From positions 1 to 34,268 of the forward strand of contig PLJN01000098.1 of the NCBI GenBank assembly GCA_003140235.1: a stretch of DNA of 34,268 bases. Reading direction: 5' to 3'. Below are positions 1 through 7,944 of this stretch, piece after piece; position 1 is the stretch's first letter; every line of letters starts with the position of its first letter. The notes under the pieces were generated by a model. That model searched no databases. It was given only the letters and a program-made list of their open reading frames with translations, and was not told the origin of the DNA. This DNA is from Acidobacteriaceae bacterium. Lineage in GTDB: Bacteria > Acidobacteriota > Terriglobia > Terriglobales > Acidobacteriaceae. A program made the translations under genes and the position numbers.

Positions 1-951
1 GATTTCAGCAATCAGGTCAAAGCCCTTCTGCGCCGCGAAACGGGATACGATTCCGATTGCCGGCAGATCCGGATTCGCCTCTGCAATCCCAAACTGGCGC
101 AGCAGATCGCGTTTGCACTCCTTCTTTCCTGCCAGATTCTTACTGGAATACTGTTTGACGATGAATTGATCTTTCTCCGGGTTCCATTCGTCGTAATCCA
201 CTCCGTTCAGGATTCCAGTGAGCTGGCCGGCGCGGCTTCGCAACACGCCTTCCAGGCCAAAGCCGTATTCGCTGTTTTGAATCTCCTGGCTGTATTTCTT
301 GCTGACGGTCGTGATGTGGTCCGAAAAAACCAGCGCGCCTTTCATGAAATTCACTTTGCCCCAAAATTCCAGCTTGCCAATGGTGAACAAGTCCCACGGC
401 AGCATCAGGAGCGGCAGGATGTCCGCCGGGAAGAAGCCTTGATATCCCAGATTGTGGACCGTGAACACGGTGGCGGTCTTGCGAAATACCGGATCATCGG
501 CGTAGCTGGTCTTGAGGAGTATGGGAACCAGCGCGGACTGCCAGTCGTGACAATGGAAGATCTGCGGGACACCCAGGATCTTGGACGCTTCCAGTACGGC
601 GCGGCAATAGAGAGCGAAGCGCTCGGCGTTATCGGGATAGTCTCCCGCCGATGTGCCGTACAGACCATCGCGGTCAAAGAACGGCGGGTAATCAATAAAG
701 TAGAATTGCACACCGGAATGCTTGCCGCCATCAAGCACGGAGCAGAAGCGGTATTCATCGTCAAAAGGAATGGTGACACTGGGCAACAGGACTTTAGCGC
801 TGGCCAGTTTCGTCTGCCTGTATTTCGGGAGGTACACTGAAACCGAGTGGCCCAGTGCGACTAGGGCTTTAGGCAGCGCGCCAACCACGTCGGCCAGGCC
901 GCCGGTTTTGGAAAACGGCACACACTCGGAAGCAGCAAACACGATATTCAT
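1..951 (-). CDS. glgA: Glycogen synthase (ADP-glucose type, GT5), N-terminal part
   Basis: Transfers glucose from ADP-glucose to the non-reducing end of a growing alpha-1,4-glucan in the cytoplasm (glycogen synthesis). The reading frame is open for 317 codons from ATG at 951 to the window edge, so the C-terminal third is missing. It begins MNIVFAASE and has the ADP-glucose-binding KTGGLADV motif at residues 15-22. Further on it has the HCHDWQ segment, TVHNLGYQG and GILNGVDYDEWNP, all typical of the GT5 starch/glycogen synthase N-domain. A GGAGG ribosome site lies just upstream of the ATG. It diverges from rsmA across about 72 bp. The reading frame on the opposite strand (166-840) is a shadow. 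The family call is secure; whether ADP- or UDP-glucose is used rests on family knowledge. Confidence 0.95.
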   Translation of the reverse strand, partial: MNIVFAASECVPFSKTGGLADVVGALPKALVALGHSVSVYLPKYRQTKLASAKVLLPSVTIPFDDEYRFCSVLDGGKHSGVQFYFIDYPPFFDRDGLYGTSAGDYPDNAERFALYCRAVLEASKILGVPQIFHCHDWQSALVPILLKTSYADDPVFRKTATVFTVHNLGYQGFFPADILPLLMLPWDLFTIGKLEFWGKVNFMKGALVFSDHITTVSKKYSQEIQNSEYGFGLEGVLRSRAGQLTGILNGVDYDEWNPEKDQFIVKQYSSKNLAGKKECKRDLLRQFGIAEANPDLPAIGIVSRFAAQKGFDLIAEI

Positions 952-1023
952 GGGGCCTCCAGCAGCTGAGCGCCAAACCCGTACCAAGACCAAAGTCTAA
1001 CGGCGGAGAGAAGCAGGGTCAAT
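952..1023. promoter_or_regulatory. Divergent intergenic region between glgA and rsmA
   Basis: This 72-bp gap must hold the start signals of both glgA (leftward) and rsmA (rightward). The glgA ribosome site is visible at its left end. I see no convincing -35/-10 pair and no operator-like repeat. The call is by position only. Confidence 0.4.
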
Positions 1024-1887
1024 TTGCGCAGCACGAAAAAACCTGGTGTGAAAAAACCAAGACTCGGTCAGAATTTTTTGACTGACTCCGGAGCCGCGGA
1101 AAAGATTGTTGACGTACTCGGTGATATTTCGCAAGCGCTGGTGGTTGAAATCGGCCCCGGCAAAGGCGCGCTGACCAAGACGCTGGCCAAACGTGCCGGA
1201 CGCCTGATCGCCATTGAGCTGGACCGCATGATGGCGACCGAGTTGCGCTTTCAATACTCTGACAATCCGCGGGTTGAGGTGCTTGAAGGCAACGTGCTCA
1301 ACATTGATTTCCGCACGGTACTGCACCGCACCATTGGTCCGCTCAGCGATCTTCGTCCCCAGAAGCCGGAGCCCGCCCACGTGATTGGCAATCTACCGTA
1401 TTACATTACGTCGGACATTTTGCTGCGGCTTTTTGAATTCAACGACCAGTTCGACCTGATCGTGATCATGGTGCAACGCGAAGTGGCCGACCGGATTGCT
1501 GCTCGGCCGGGCACACGCGACTACGGATTGCTCTCCGCTACGGCACAGCTTTACGCTAAAGTGGAAAAACTGTTTACGCTCCCGCCGGAAGCGTTTGCGC
1601 CGCCACCTAAGGTCCACTCTAGCGTGCTGCGCTTGCGGATTGCGCCGCGCTTTGAAGAACTGGGAGTGCCGGCGAAAGAGTTTATCCAATTTCTCAAGAC
1701 AGCTCTTGCCATGAAGCGAAAAACTCTGGTGAACAACTTGAAGGCGAGTTATCCGGAGGAGCAGATTCGCGCCGCACTGAAGCAAGCCGGAGTCCGGCCG
1801 GACATTCGCACGGAAGCTCTGTCGCTTGAGAAGATGGCGGGATTGTTCCGGGGATTGGTTGGTTTAGCCACTGATTCACGCGGATGA
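1024..1887 (+). CDS. rsmA: 16S rRNA (adenine1518-N6/adenine1519-N6)-dimethyltransferase
   Basis: RsmA/KsgA dimethylates two adjacent adenines in the 3'-terminal hairpin of 16S rRNA using S-adenosylmethionine, late in 30S assembly. The 287-residue protein has the family opening GQNFLTD (residues 15-21), the SAM-binding motif EIGPGKGALT (42-51) and the target-adenine motif NLPYYIT (123-129). The C-terminal helical domain follows, and the length is normal. No ATG fits the N-terminus. TTG at 1024 is used here; GTG at 1048, nine codons in, is an alternative that still precedes the conserved block. The last residues (LATDSRG) are encoded by the left arm of a palindromic repeat, so the tail may be a late addition. 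The gene converges on the FecR-domain gene. Confidence 0.95.
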   Translation: MRSTKKPGVKKPRLGQNFLTDSGAAEKIVDVLGDISQALVVEIGPGKGALTKTLAKRAGRLIAIELDRMMATELRFQYSDNPRVEVLEGNVLNIDFRTVLHRTIGPLSDLRPQKPEPAHVIGNLPYYITSDILLRLFEFNDQFDLIVIMVQREVADRIAARPGTRDYGLLSATAQLYAKVEKLFTLPPEAFAPPPKVHSSVLRLRIAPRFEELGVPAKEFIQFLKTALAMKRKTLVNNLKASYPEEQIRAALKQAGVRPDIRTEALSLEKMAGLFRGLVGLATDSRG

Positions 1888-1998
1888 ACGCTGATCGGAG
1901 AGATTTCTTTTTAGATCAACGTCATACGCGTGAACCAGCCGTCGATTAGCCGCCCATTTTCGATCTGCGGCTATCTGCGAAAATCAGCGGTGATTCCC
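1867..1998. repeat. Imperfect inverted repeat between convergent rsmA and FecR gene
   Basis: The left arm starts at ACTGATTCACGCGGATGAAC (about 1869-1897). The right arm, in opposite orientation, is at about 1962-1997 and contains GCGGCTATCTGCGAAAATCA. Reverse-complementing the right arm gives roughly two-thirds identity over about 29 bp. It resembles the degenerate 'CGCGGATGAACGCGGAT' repeats scattered in many environmental bacterial genomes. It covers the rsmA stop codon and ends 2 bp before the FecR stop. It may act as a bidirectional terminator, but no long T-run is present. Confidence 0.5.
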
Positions 1999-1999
1999 T

Positions 2000-3523
2000 T
2001 CAGTGTTTCGGCTTGCCACTATCGTTGTCCGACTTCGAAGACGATTGCGCCGGCGCGGTCCGCGTCTCCTGATGTGACGGCGGCGTGGATGACTGTGCCG
2101 GCGGACTATAGCTCCTGGTCGGCGCAGGCGCAGGCGTCGGCGGTTGCGACGGGGGACTGTAACTCTTCACCGGCGCAGGTGGAGACTGCGGTGGGTCTAC
2201 CCGTCTGCGATCTTCCGGTGGCGATACTCTTCCCGGAGCAACGCGGGCGTCGGGCGGGGACTGCGGTGGGTCTACCCGCCTCCGATCTTCCGGTGGCAAC
2301 ATCCTTCCCGGAACGATGCGCGTTTCCGGTCCAGGTTGCGGAGGAGCTCCGGCGATCTTTTCCTCCGACGGCGGCATACGCCGTGGATAGCCTTTCGGGC
2401 CAGGTGTCGCTTGCGGCGGATTTCCGGCTCGCCGTTCAGGCGGCCCTAGGCGCCGCGGATATATTTTGTGGTCGGGAGGCCGCACCGGTCCAGGACCGCC
2501 CGCAATCTTGTTGGGATTGGGAGTCACACCCGGAGGCGGAACCGGCGGCTTGCGGAATCTTGGCGGTGGGTTGAACACCGGAGGAATGCGGTGCCATCCG
2601 TGCCATGAGCCGGGTTCCCAGAACCATCCGCGGCCGTTCACAAAGATCCAGCGGCCATAGCGGTACGGCATCCATCCCCAGCGATAGGCTGATACCCACG
2701 TATATCCAACTGGAGATTGGTACCAGTAACCGTTGCTGAACGGGTCCCAGTCAAGGCCCACGTTATTGGGACGCCACAGCGAACCGTAGTCCGGCACGTC
2801 GTAGTACTGGCCATCACTGTCGAGATCACTCTCGCCGTACTTATACGGAGACTTCGTATGGCTGTCATCGGCGCTGGCGTTCTTGCTCAGATAGTCGTCA
2901 CGCTGCGTGCTCCATTGGTCAAGGTCGTCCACGGCCGCGCCCTTTTCCAGATCGTAGAGGCTGGCGTCCGACGGATTGAGCACAAACGTTTCATTGTTAA
3001 AGACGGAAACCTCGTTGGCGGAATCGGGATCTTGAATGCCGACCTCGCCTTCCCAGACCACCAATTCCAGCGGATTGGAGCTATCGCTCCGCACGCGGAA
3101 TCGCCCGGACTTATTCAGAAGAATGGATTTCTTCTGGGCATTGATCTGGAACGATCCGCGTTCTTCATAAGCGATCTCAAACTCAGCTTCACCCTGGACG
3201 ACGTCCAAAGTTGTAAGGGTCGCGCCACCGTCCGAGAATTTCAATTCGGAAAAAACAATTTCGCTGTCTGGGGCCAGACGCAGCGTACTGCCATCTTCAA
3301 ACTGGACTTCCGCCCATCCGTCCTCGCGTGTGGCGAGCCGCGCGCCTTCGGTGATGGGCACATTTACGGTCGCGCTTTCGTAACCGTTGCCGGCGTCAAA
3401 TTCAACCTGGCCCTCGACATCGCTGATGCGCACGATTCGCGCGTTGGACTGCGCCCATGCCGCCGGAACCAGCATGGCCGACAAAAAAAATAAAGTGGCG
3501 TAAAACTTAAGACTGCGTGGCAT
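2000..3523 (-). CDS. Secreted FecR-domain / DUF6600 protein with proline-rich repeat tail
   Basis: Predicted exported protein of 507 residues from ATG at 3523. A GGAG site precedes that ATG, and a classical signal peptide (MPRSLKFYATLFFLSAMLVPAAWA) follows; the longer upstream frame is unlikely. Residues about 30-190 form a FecR-type beta-rich domain (GARLATREDGWAEVQFEDG, then LRLAPDSEI). This is followed by a tryptophan/tyrosine-rich segment (LWRPNNVGLDWDPFSNGYW, WGWMPYRYGRW) matching DUF6600. The C-terminal 170 residues are low-complexity Pro/Arg/Ser, including a 25-residue unit (PPEDRRRVDPPQSPP) present twice nearly identically. FecR domains elsewhere sense or bind at the envelope, but no sigma factor is adjacent, so a structural or surface role is equally possible. 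Domain assignment is firm, function unknown. Confidence 0.85.
   Translation of the reverse strand: MPRSLKFYATLFFLSAMLVPAAWAQSNARIVRISDVEGQVEFDAGNGYESATVNVPITEGARLATREDGWAEVQFEDGSTLRLAPDSEIVFSELKFSDGGATLTTLDVVQGEAEFEIAYEERGSFQINAQKKSILLNKSGRFRVRSDSSNPLELVVWEGEVGIQDPDSANEVSVFNNETFVLNPSDASLYDLEKGAAVDDLDQWSTQRDDYLSKNASADDSHTKSPYKYGESDLDSDGQYYDVPDYGSLWRPNNVGLDWDPFSNGYWYQSPVGYTWVSAYRWGWMPYRYGRWIFVNGRGWFWEPGSWHGWHRIPPVFNPPPRFRKPPVPPPGVTPNPNKIAGGPGPVRPPDHKIYPRRLGPPERRAGNPPQATPGPKGYPRRMPPSEEKIAGAPPQPGPETRIVPGRMLPPEDRRRVDPPQSPPDARVAPGRVSPPEDRRRVDPPQSPPAPVKSYSPPSQPPTPAPAPTRSYSPPAQSSTPPSHQETRTAPAQSSSKSDNDSGKPKH
2181..2320. repeat. 75-bp-period tandem repeat inside the FecR-DUF6600 gene
   Basis: Two 65-bp blocks, 2181-2245 and 2256-2320, both contain CTGCGGTGGGTCTACCCG and GATCTTCCGGTGGC. 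They are offset by 75 bp, so the frame is kept (25 codons). A third, strongly diverged block seems to follow to about 2395. The repeat encodes the PPEDRRRVDPPQSPP units of the Pro-rich tail. Confidence 0.75.
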
Positions 3524-3651
3524 GGCCGTATCTCCTTCGCTTGCTGACTTAAATGCCAGGGCCCTCAATGGGAACCATTCTAGTTACTCCAGGAGGTCAA
3601 CGCAGGATAAGAAACTTTCAGATGGGCTCAAGAAGAGTTAAGTTCGCGAGG
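3524..3651. other. Intergenic, nothing specific seen
   Basis: This is the gap between the FecR-domain gene and the upstream secreted hypothetical, both leftward. It contains the FecR gene's ribosome site (reverse complement GAAGGAGATACGG) next to 3523. No hairpin terminator or clear promoter is visible. Confidence 0.3.
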
Positions 3652-4371
3652 TTAAGAACCATTAAGCGCCAGAAGACGGCGCGCCCGTTGGCGGGCGATG
3701 TTGAGGATATTCACGTCGTTCGCGATGTTTTCCAGTGTAGGCGCAATAATCTGAATTTCCATCAGTTCATTGTCGGCGGCCATGGCTTCCATGCCTTTCA
3801 GTTCCGCTTCCAGCCCCAGCTTGTCAAAGCGGCGCAGGAACTGCAGCTTGCGACCGTGCTCAATGGTGGCAGAGATGCCTTGAAACACACGGGTAAGCCG
3901 GTCAATGGCTTTGTTCTCTGACCAGTTGTACGTGGTCTGAAAGATCTTCCCGGCGGCGGCATACGTCAGGACTTTCTTGCCGGTATCGGCCATGCGGTGA
4001 GCTTTGTAGTCATAATCGCCCTCGAAATAGTTGGCGTCTTTCGTGAGTTGAAAAATCAGCTCACGCGTAGACGGGGTGACGTCGAATTCAAGGGTAAAGT
4101 CGGGGTCTTCTTGCGAAGCGCCCTCCTTGGCGGCTGACTCCGGTTCTTTCGTTGCGTCCGCTGCGTCGGCCACTTCACGCGAGACATAGCGCCCTTTTCC
4201 GGACGAATCCACCGTGATCGTGTACTGAGGCGGAGTGGCGGCTCTCCACACACGATCAAAAGTGACGACCGCCCTGCCGGTATCCCCCAGCGCAGCGGCG
4301 TTTTGTGCGACCGCGCTTCCGGCGCAGAGCAAAAATGCAATGAGCATGCGATTTCCGAGCCAACGCTTCAT
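3652..4371 (-). CDS. Secreted hypothetical protein, translationally coupled to ruvC
   Basis: 239 residues from ATG at 4371, opening with a signal peptide (MKRWLGNRMLIAFLLCAGSAVAQ). The mature part has an acidic low-complexity stretch (about residues 70-90, DATKEPESAAKEGASQED). It is followed by a helical/beta mixed region with DFTLEFDVTPSTRELIFQLTKD and a C-terminal helix rich in Asn and Arg (NIANDVNILNIARQRARR). I do not recognise the family. Its ATG overlaps the ruvC stop as ATGA (4 bp), so it is probably translated by coupling from ruvC, although an exported protein beside a recombination nuclease makes no obvious functional sense. Coding status is supported by the signal peptide and the overlap. 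Confidence 0.75.
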   Translation of the reverse strand: MKRWLGNRMLIAFLLCAGSAVAQNAAALGDTGRAVVTFDRVWRAATPPQYTITVDSSGKGRYVSREVADAADATKEPESAAKEGASQEDPDFTLEFDVTPSTRELIFQLTKDANYFEGDYDYKAHRMADTGKKVLTYAAAGKIFQTTYNWSENKAIDRLTRVFQGISATIEHGRKLQFLRRFDKLGLEAELKGMEAMAADNELMEIQIIAPTLENIANDVNILNIARQRARRLLALNGS

Positions 4372-4868
4372 GATGTTGCCTTGTATCGTTTGAGAGTTGC
4401 CGCAGTATGAATATGGCAAATGGCGATGGCCAGCGCGTCAGCGGCGTCCGACGGTTCCGGCGCTTCCTGCAATTTCAGCAAGCGCGTGACCATCTGCTGC
4501 ACTTGGCGCTTCTCCGCCCGGCCGTAACCCACCACCGCAGATTTGATCGACAACGGAGAGTATTCCGCAACTTCCAGCCCGCAGGAAGACGCCGCCAGCA
4601 TGGCTACGCCTCTCACTTGTCCCAGCTTGAGCGCGGATTTTACGTTGATGGCGTAGAAAACATCTTCAATCGCCACAACTTCGGGCCGGTGAGCGGTGAT
4701 GATGGTGGTGAGGTCGACAAATATCCGATTCAACTTGACCGCCATGGCGTCCCGCGATTTCAGTTTGATGGCCCCAACCGCACAGCAGAGCAAATTGCGG
4801 TCTTTGTCTTCTTCGACCACGCCGTAACCGGTGTACTCGCTGCCACAATCGATGCCTAGGACCCGCAT
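4368..4868 (-). CDS. ruvC: Crossover junction endodeoxyribonuclease RuvC
   Basis: Resolves Holliday junctions together with RuvAB during homologous recombination. The 166-residue protein from ATG at 4868 starts MRVLGIDCGSEYTG. The four acidic active-site residues are placed as in the family: Asp7, Glu68 (VAIEDVFY), Asp141 and Asp144 (SDAADALAIAICH). Length is slightly below the usual 170-175. A longer in-frame extension up to 5021 exists, but it is encoded by repeat DNA and lacks conservation, so it is rejected. No good ribosome site precedes the ATG; 22 bp upstream begins an imperfect inverted repeat (4891-5001) that replaces the expected leader. ruvA and ruvB are not adjacent here. Confidence 0.95.
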   Translation of the reverse strand: MRVLGIDCGSEYTGYGVVEEDKDRNLLCCAVGAIKLKSRDAMAVKLNRIFVDLTTIITAHRPEVVAIEDVFYAINVKSALKLGQVRGVAMLAASSCGLEVAEYSPLSIKSAVVGYGRAEKRQVQQMVTRLLKLQEAPEPSDAADALAIAICHIHTAATLKRYKATS

Positions 4869-4890
4869 GGAGGAAGTGTAACGCTTTTCA

Positions 4891-5001
4891 CATTCCGAGC
4901 GTAGCGAGGAATCCCTATCAGAACCCGTGCATGATGAGGGTAACCGCTCAGGACCGAGAGGTTCGTTCTGGCGATAGGGCTCCCTCACTCCGTTCGGGAT
5001 G
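4891..5001. repeat. Short inverted-repeat element sharing the core of the GIY-YIG cassette ends
   Basis: The left arm at 4891-4924 starts CATTCCGAGCGTAGCGAGGA and continues ATCCCTATCAGAAC. The right arm at 4965-5001 ends CTCACTCCGTTCGGGATG. Reverse-complemented, the right arm aligns with the left along its whole length with a few mismatches and a small gap. The core CATTCCGAnCGnAGnGAGG is the same as in the terminal repeats of the GIY-YIG cassette at 30585 and 30945. The 40-bp centre carries no gene. It sits between ybdD-like and ruvC and could form a hairpin in RNA. Confidence 0.7.
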
Positions 5002-5011
5002 GAGAAAAATC

Positions 5012-5278
5012 TCAGCAGCACCTTGGCCTCTTAGCCATGCCCGCTTCGCGTTCACGCATGAACTCACGATAGCTCTCGACCGACCGCGCTTCCTGCGTGC
5101 GCAGCAGGAAGCGATCGTAGGCATTTTCGTCGAAGATCTCGCGCAGAGTAGTGCGAACAGTTTGGAACAAAACTGCGGACCATCGAAAGGCGGCGACACA
5201 GCCGAGGGCGGCTGTGGTCCACGATCCTTTCACAGCGACGGGCATCGATGTTCCGATCACCAGATCACGCGCGATCAC
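5012..5278 (-). CDS. YbdD/YjiX-like small protein (DUF466), CstA partner
   Basis: The C-terminal half (LREIFDENAYDRFL, SVESYREFMREREAGMAKRPRCC) matches the YbdD/YjiX family. These are about 65-residue proteins encoded directly after CstA-type carriers and thought to help their function. The RPRCC end is the form seen in acidobacterial relatives. Start choice is uncertain: GTG at 5278 lies 7 bp after the cstA stop, with GGAGG about 12 bp ahead. An internal ATG at 5245 and a GTG at 5233 are alternatives. It belongs to the cstA operon. Family assignment is good; the biochemical role is not established. Confidence 0.8.
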   Translation of the reverse strand: MIARDLVIGTSMPVAVKGSWTTAALGCVAAFRWSAVLFQTVRTTLREIFDENAYDRFLLRTQEARSVESYREFMREREAGMAKRPRCC

Positions 5279-5284
5279 CCGATC

Positions 5285-7327
5285 TCATAAAGCTTCCTCC
5301 GCATATTGCGTTGGAACAAACGGCGTTTCACTGCAAACTGCCGGCTGTTTTTTTGAAATCACTTTGATCCACTGAATCGCAGACTCGATCACAATCACTG
5401 TCACCAGCACCACCAGCAAACCGGCAACGGCGGCGTCCAGCCGATCATTGAAGATGCGGCGCTGCAAATCTGCCGTGGCTGGTCCGGCGGCGAGTTGGCG
5501 GGCGTGCGCGAAAAAGCCGATGAGCGGATTGGAATCAAATATCTTGTGCCACGATGCGGTAAAAGTCACCGCGACGATCCCGCAGAGCGGCAGCAGCGTC
5601 ACCCACATGTAGCGCGCGCGGCCCATCTTGACGATGATCGTCGTAGCCACGCACAGCGCCACGGCGGCCAGCAGTTGATTACAAATCCCAAACAGCGGCC
5701 ACAGAGAATTGATGCCGCCCAGAGGATCACGTATTCCCTGCCAGAGAAAGAATCCCCACGCGGCAACCATGATCGCGCTGCACGCCACAATGCTGGGATA
5801 CCAACTGGTGCGTCCCATGGGTTTCCAGATGTGGCCGAGAGCGTCTTGCAGCATGAAGCGCCCGACGCGTGTGCCCGCGTCGAGCACCGTCAAAATAAAC
5901 AGTGCTTCAAACATGATGGCGAAGTGGTACCAGATGGCCATCAATTTGGGCCCGCCCAGGCTATCAGAAAAAATCTTGGCCATGCCCAGCGCAAACGCGG
6001 GAGCGCCGCCGGTGCGGAAGAATAGCGTCTTCTCGCCGACCGCGTTGGAGAGCGTGTTCATCTCGTCCAACGACACGGGATAACCCCAGTCGCTGATGAC
6101 GTGCACCGCAGCCGCCGGCGTTCCGCCCACCATGCCCGGACCGCTGTTGACGGCAAGGTATTGTCCCGGCTGGAGCGTGCATGCAGCGATCATGGCCATG
6201 ATGGCGACGAATGATTCAGCCAGCATGGCGCCGTAGCCCACCATGCGCGTCTGCTTCTCGTTGGCAATCAGCTTAGGCGTAGTGCCGCTGGAGATCAGCG
6301 AGTGGAAGCCGCTGATCGCGCCGCAAGCAATCGTGATAAACGCGAATGGGAAAAGCCCTCCCGCAAACACCGGCCCAGTACCGTCAATGAATCGGGTAAG
6401 CGCCGGCATTTGCAAGTGCGGATGGACCACGATAATTCCAATCGCGAGCACGGCAATGGTCCCCAGCTTGACGAACGTGCTGAGATAATCGCGCGGCGCG
6501 AGCAGCAGCCACACCGGCAACGCGGACGCGGCGAACGAGTAAACAATAATAAGAACGGCCAGCGTGGTCGCACCCAGAGTGAAAAAGCCCGCGAGAGAAG
6601 ATGAGTGCGAGATCCACTGCCCGCCAAAGATTGCCGCCACAACCAGTAGAAATCCCAAGGCCGACACTTCGATAACTTTTCCCGGACGCAGGTAGCGCAG
6701 ATACACGCCCATCAGCAGCGCGATAGGAATCGTCATGCCGATGGTAAACGTTCCCCAGGGACTGGACTTCAATGCGTTCACAATCACCAGCGCCACCACC
6801 GCTAGCAGCACCACGATGATGCTGATCACGGCAACAAAAGCCACCACGCCGGCGGTCTTGCCGATTTCGTCACGCGCCATCTGGCCCAGCGACTTGCCGT
6901 CACGCCGCACGGAGAACAACAGGATCACGAAATCCTGAACGCACCCTCCAAAGATCGCGCCCACGATGATCCACAGTGTCCCGGGCAAATAGCCGAATTG
7001 TGCAGCGAGCACCGGACCAAGTAACGGTCCCGGACCGGCAATGGCTGCAAAGTGATGTCCAAAAACCACCCACTTGTTAGTGCGGACAAAATCCCGGCCA
7101 TTCTCCAGACGCTCCGCCGGAGTGGCGCGCATGGCGTCCAACGTGAGCACTTTGGTGGCAATGAACTTGCTGTAAAACCTGTAACCCAGGGCGTAACAGC
7201 AAAGCGCCGCAGCCACCAGCCACAATGCGCTGATGTGCTCTCCGCGCCGCAGGGCAATCGTCGCCAGCGCCAGCGCTCCCAGCACGGCAATCGCGAGCCA
7301 TAGCAGGAATTTCAAGATTCGTTTCAT
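5285..7327 (-). CDS. cstA: CstA-family carbon starvation / pyruvate or peptide transporter
   Basis: Polytopic inner-membrane protein of 680 residues from ATG at 7327 (MKRILKFLLWLAIAVLGAL). Typical CstA landmarks include FIATKVLTLDAMRATPAERLENG, a conserved stretch at VVFGHHFAAIAGPGPLLGP and IVGAIFGGCVQDF. More than a dozen hydrophobic segments follow, and a C-terminal CstA_5TM-like part ends near residue 650. E. coli relatives import pyruvate (BtsT, CstA) and possibly peptides under carbon limitation; the substrate here cannot be read from sequence. The 26 codons upstream of the chosen ATG lie partly in the RAYT left inverted repeat and are not conserved. It forms an operon with the YbdD-like gene. 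Its promoter region is interrupted or replaced by the RAYT element. Confidence 0.95.
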   Translation of the reverse strand: MKRILKFLLWLAIAVLGALALATIALRRGEHISALWLVAAALCCYALGYRFYSKFIATKVLTLDAMRATPAERLENGRDFVRTNKWVVFGHHFAAIAGPGPLLGPVLAAQFGYLPGTLWIIVGAIFGGCVQDFVILLFSVRRDGKSLGQMARDEIGKTAGVVAFVAVISIIVVLLAVVALVIVNALKSSPWGTFTIGMTIPIALLMGVYLRYLRPGKVIEVSALGFLLVVAAIFGGQWISHSSSLAGFFTLGATTLAVLIIVYSFAASALPVWLLLAPRDYLSTFVKLGTIAVLAIGIIVVHPHLQMPALTRFIDGTGPVFAGGLFPFAFITIACGAISGFHSLISSGTTPKLIANEKQTRMVGYGAMLAESFVAIMAMIAACTLQPGQYLAVNSGPGMVGGTPAAAVHVISDWGYPVSLDEMNTLSNAVGEKTLFFRTGGAPAFALGMAKIFSDSLGGPKLMAIWYHFAIMFEALFILTVLDAGTRVGRFMLQDALGHIWKPMGRTSWYPSIVACSAIMVAAWGFFLWQGIRDPLGGINSLWPLFGICNQLLAAVALCVATTIIVKMGRARYMWVTLLPLCGIVAVTFTASWHKIFDSNPLIGFFAHARQLAAGPATADLQRRIFNDRLDAAVAGLLVVLVTVIVIESAIQWIKVISKKQPAVCSETPFVPTQYAEEAL

Positions 7328-7351
7328 TCGGGGCACTCGCGTAAGTTCTTG

Positions 7352-7466
7352 TGTGCTGTCATATGTTTTCACTTCCCAGCCCATCAGTATCCACGATCCA
7401 GACAAGTATCAGGGCACGAGTTTACTCGGGCCGTAAACGCGGCCTACCCTGATCGCGGCTTTAGCC
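7352..7466. repeat. Left arm of the long inverted repeat flanking the RAYT gene
   Basis: Core TATCAGGGCACGAGTTTACT (7408-7427), with conserved flanks from about 7375 to 7434. More divergent similarity to the right arm continues out to 7352 and in to 7466. The outer end lies about 25 bp upstream of the cstA start; the inner end overlaps the RAYT stop codon. Confidence 0.85.
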
Positions 7467-7940
7467 GCTGCCTTCGTTCTTCTTCTTCCGAAAGTACGCG
7501 GAACAGTAAGGATACTCTTCGGCTGTCGGTGCAAGTCCCGCCTTTACAGGATTCTCGTAAATATACGACCTGTGGCAAAGAAAGCTCTCGCGATCATAAA
7601 TCCTGACTTCAGAAAAACCTCGCTGCCAAATTTCACCTCTATATTGCAAATCCTTTTGTGCGCGAAGGGAGAAGTTGCCCTTGATAAGCTGCACCGCTTT
7701 TTCAATTGAAATGTTCTCGTCGACGGTGAGCAAGAGATGGATATGGTTCCGCATCACGACAAAATCATGAACACGAAAGCGTCCGGCTGCTACATAGGAG
7801 CGCAGCACATCGATGAAGAGCGTTGCCATTCGCTCTGTTTGCAGCACAGCACGGCCTTGACTGGTTCGGGAACTGACGAAGAATGTGCGGGATTTGCCCG
7901 CAATCTTCGCGGCAGAAGAATTTCGTAAGGGATGCGCCAT
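7461..7940 (-). CDS. REP-associated tyrosine transposase (RAYT, Y1 transposase family)
   Basis: Single-strand DNA transposase-like protein of 159 residues from ATG at 7940. It has the HUH metal site NHIHLLL (His66, His68), the KGNFSLRAQ region and IWQRGFSEVRI. The catalytic-tyrosine segment is SYIYENPVKAG (Tyr126/Tyr128). The N-terminus is a little short compared with classical RAYTs, which begin with a strand before the first histidine block; FFVSSRTSQGR seems to supply this. RAYTs cut and join palindromic REP sequences at nearby genomic sites and usually exist as single, non-IS genes bracketed by REPs. Here the whole gene lies between two arms of a roughly 115-bp inverted repeat, and the stop codon overlaps the left arm. 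Confident at family level. Confidence 0.92.
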   Translation of the reverse strand: MAHPLRNSSAAKIAGKSRTFFVSSRTSQGRAVLQTERMATLFIDVLRSYVAAGRFRVHDFVVMRNHIHLLLTVDENISIEKAVQLIKGNFSLRAQKDLQYRGEIWQRGFSEVRIYDRESFLCHRSYIYENPVKAGLAPTAEEYPYCSAYFRKKKNEGSG

Positions 7941-7944
7941 TGCC

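Noticed and set aside
166-840. 224-codon open frame opposite glgA
   Set aside because: The minus strand encodes clear GT5 motifs; the plus-strand translation is low in structure and has no family features.
2181-2320. CRISPR-like spacing of repeats
   Set aside because: Only two near-identical 65-bp units, in frame in a Pro-rich coding region; no unique spacers of constant length.
4869-5021. Longer RuvC start at 5021
   Set aside because: The extra 51 residues come from the inverted-repeat element, and RuvC proteins start at MRVLGID-like sequences.
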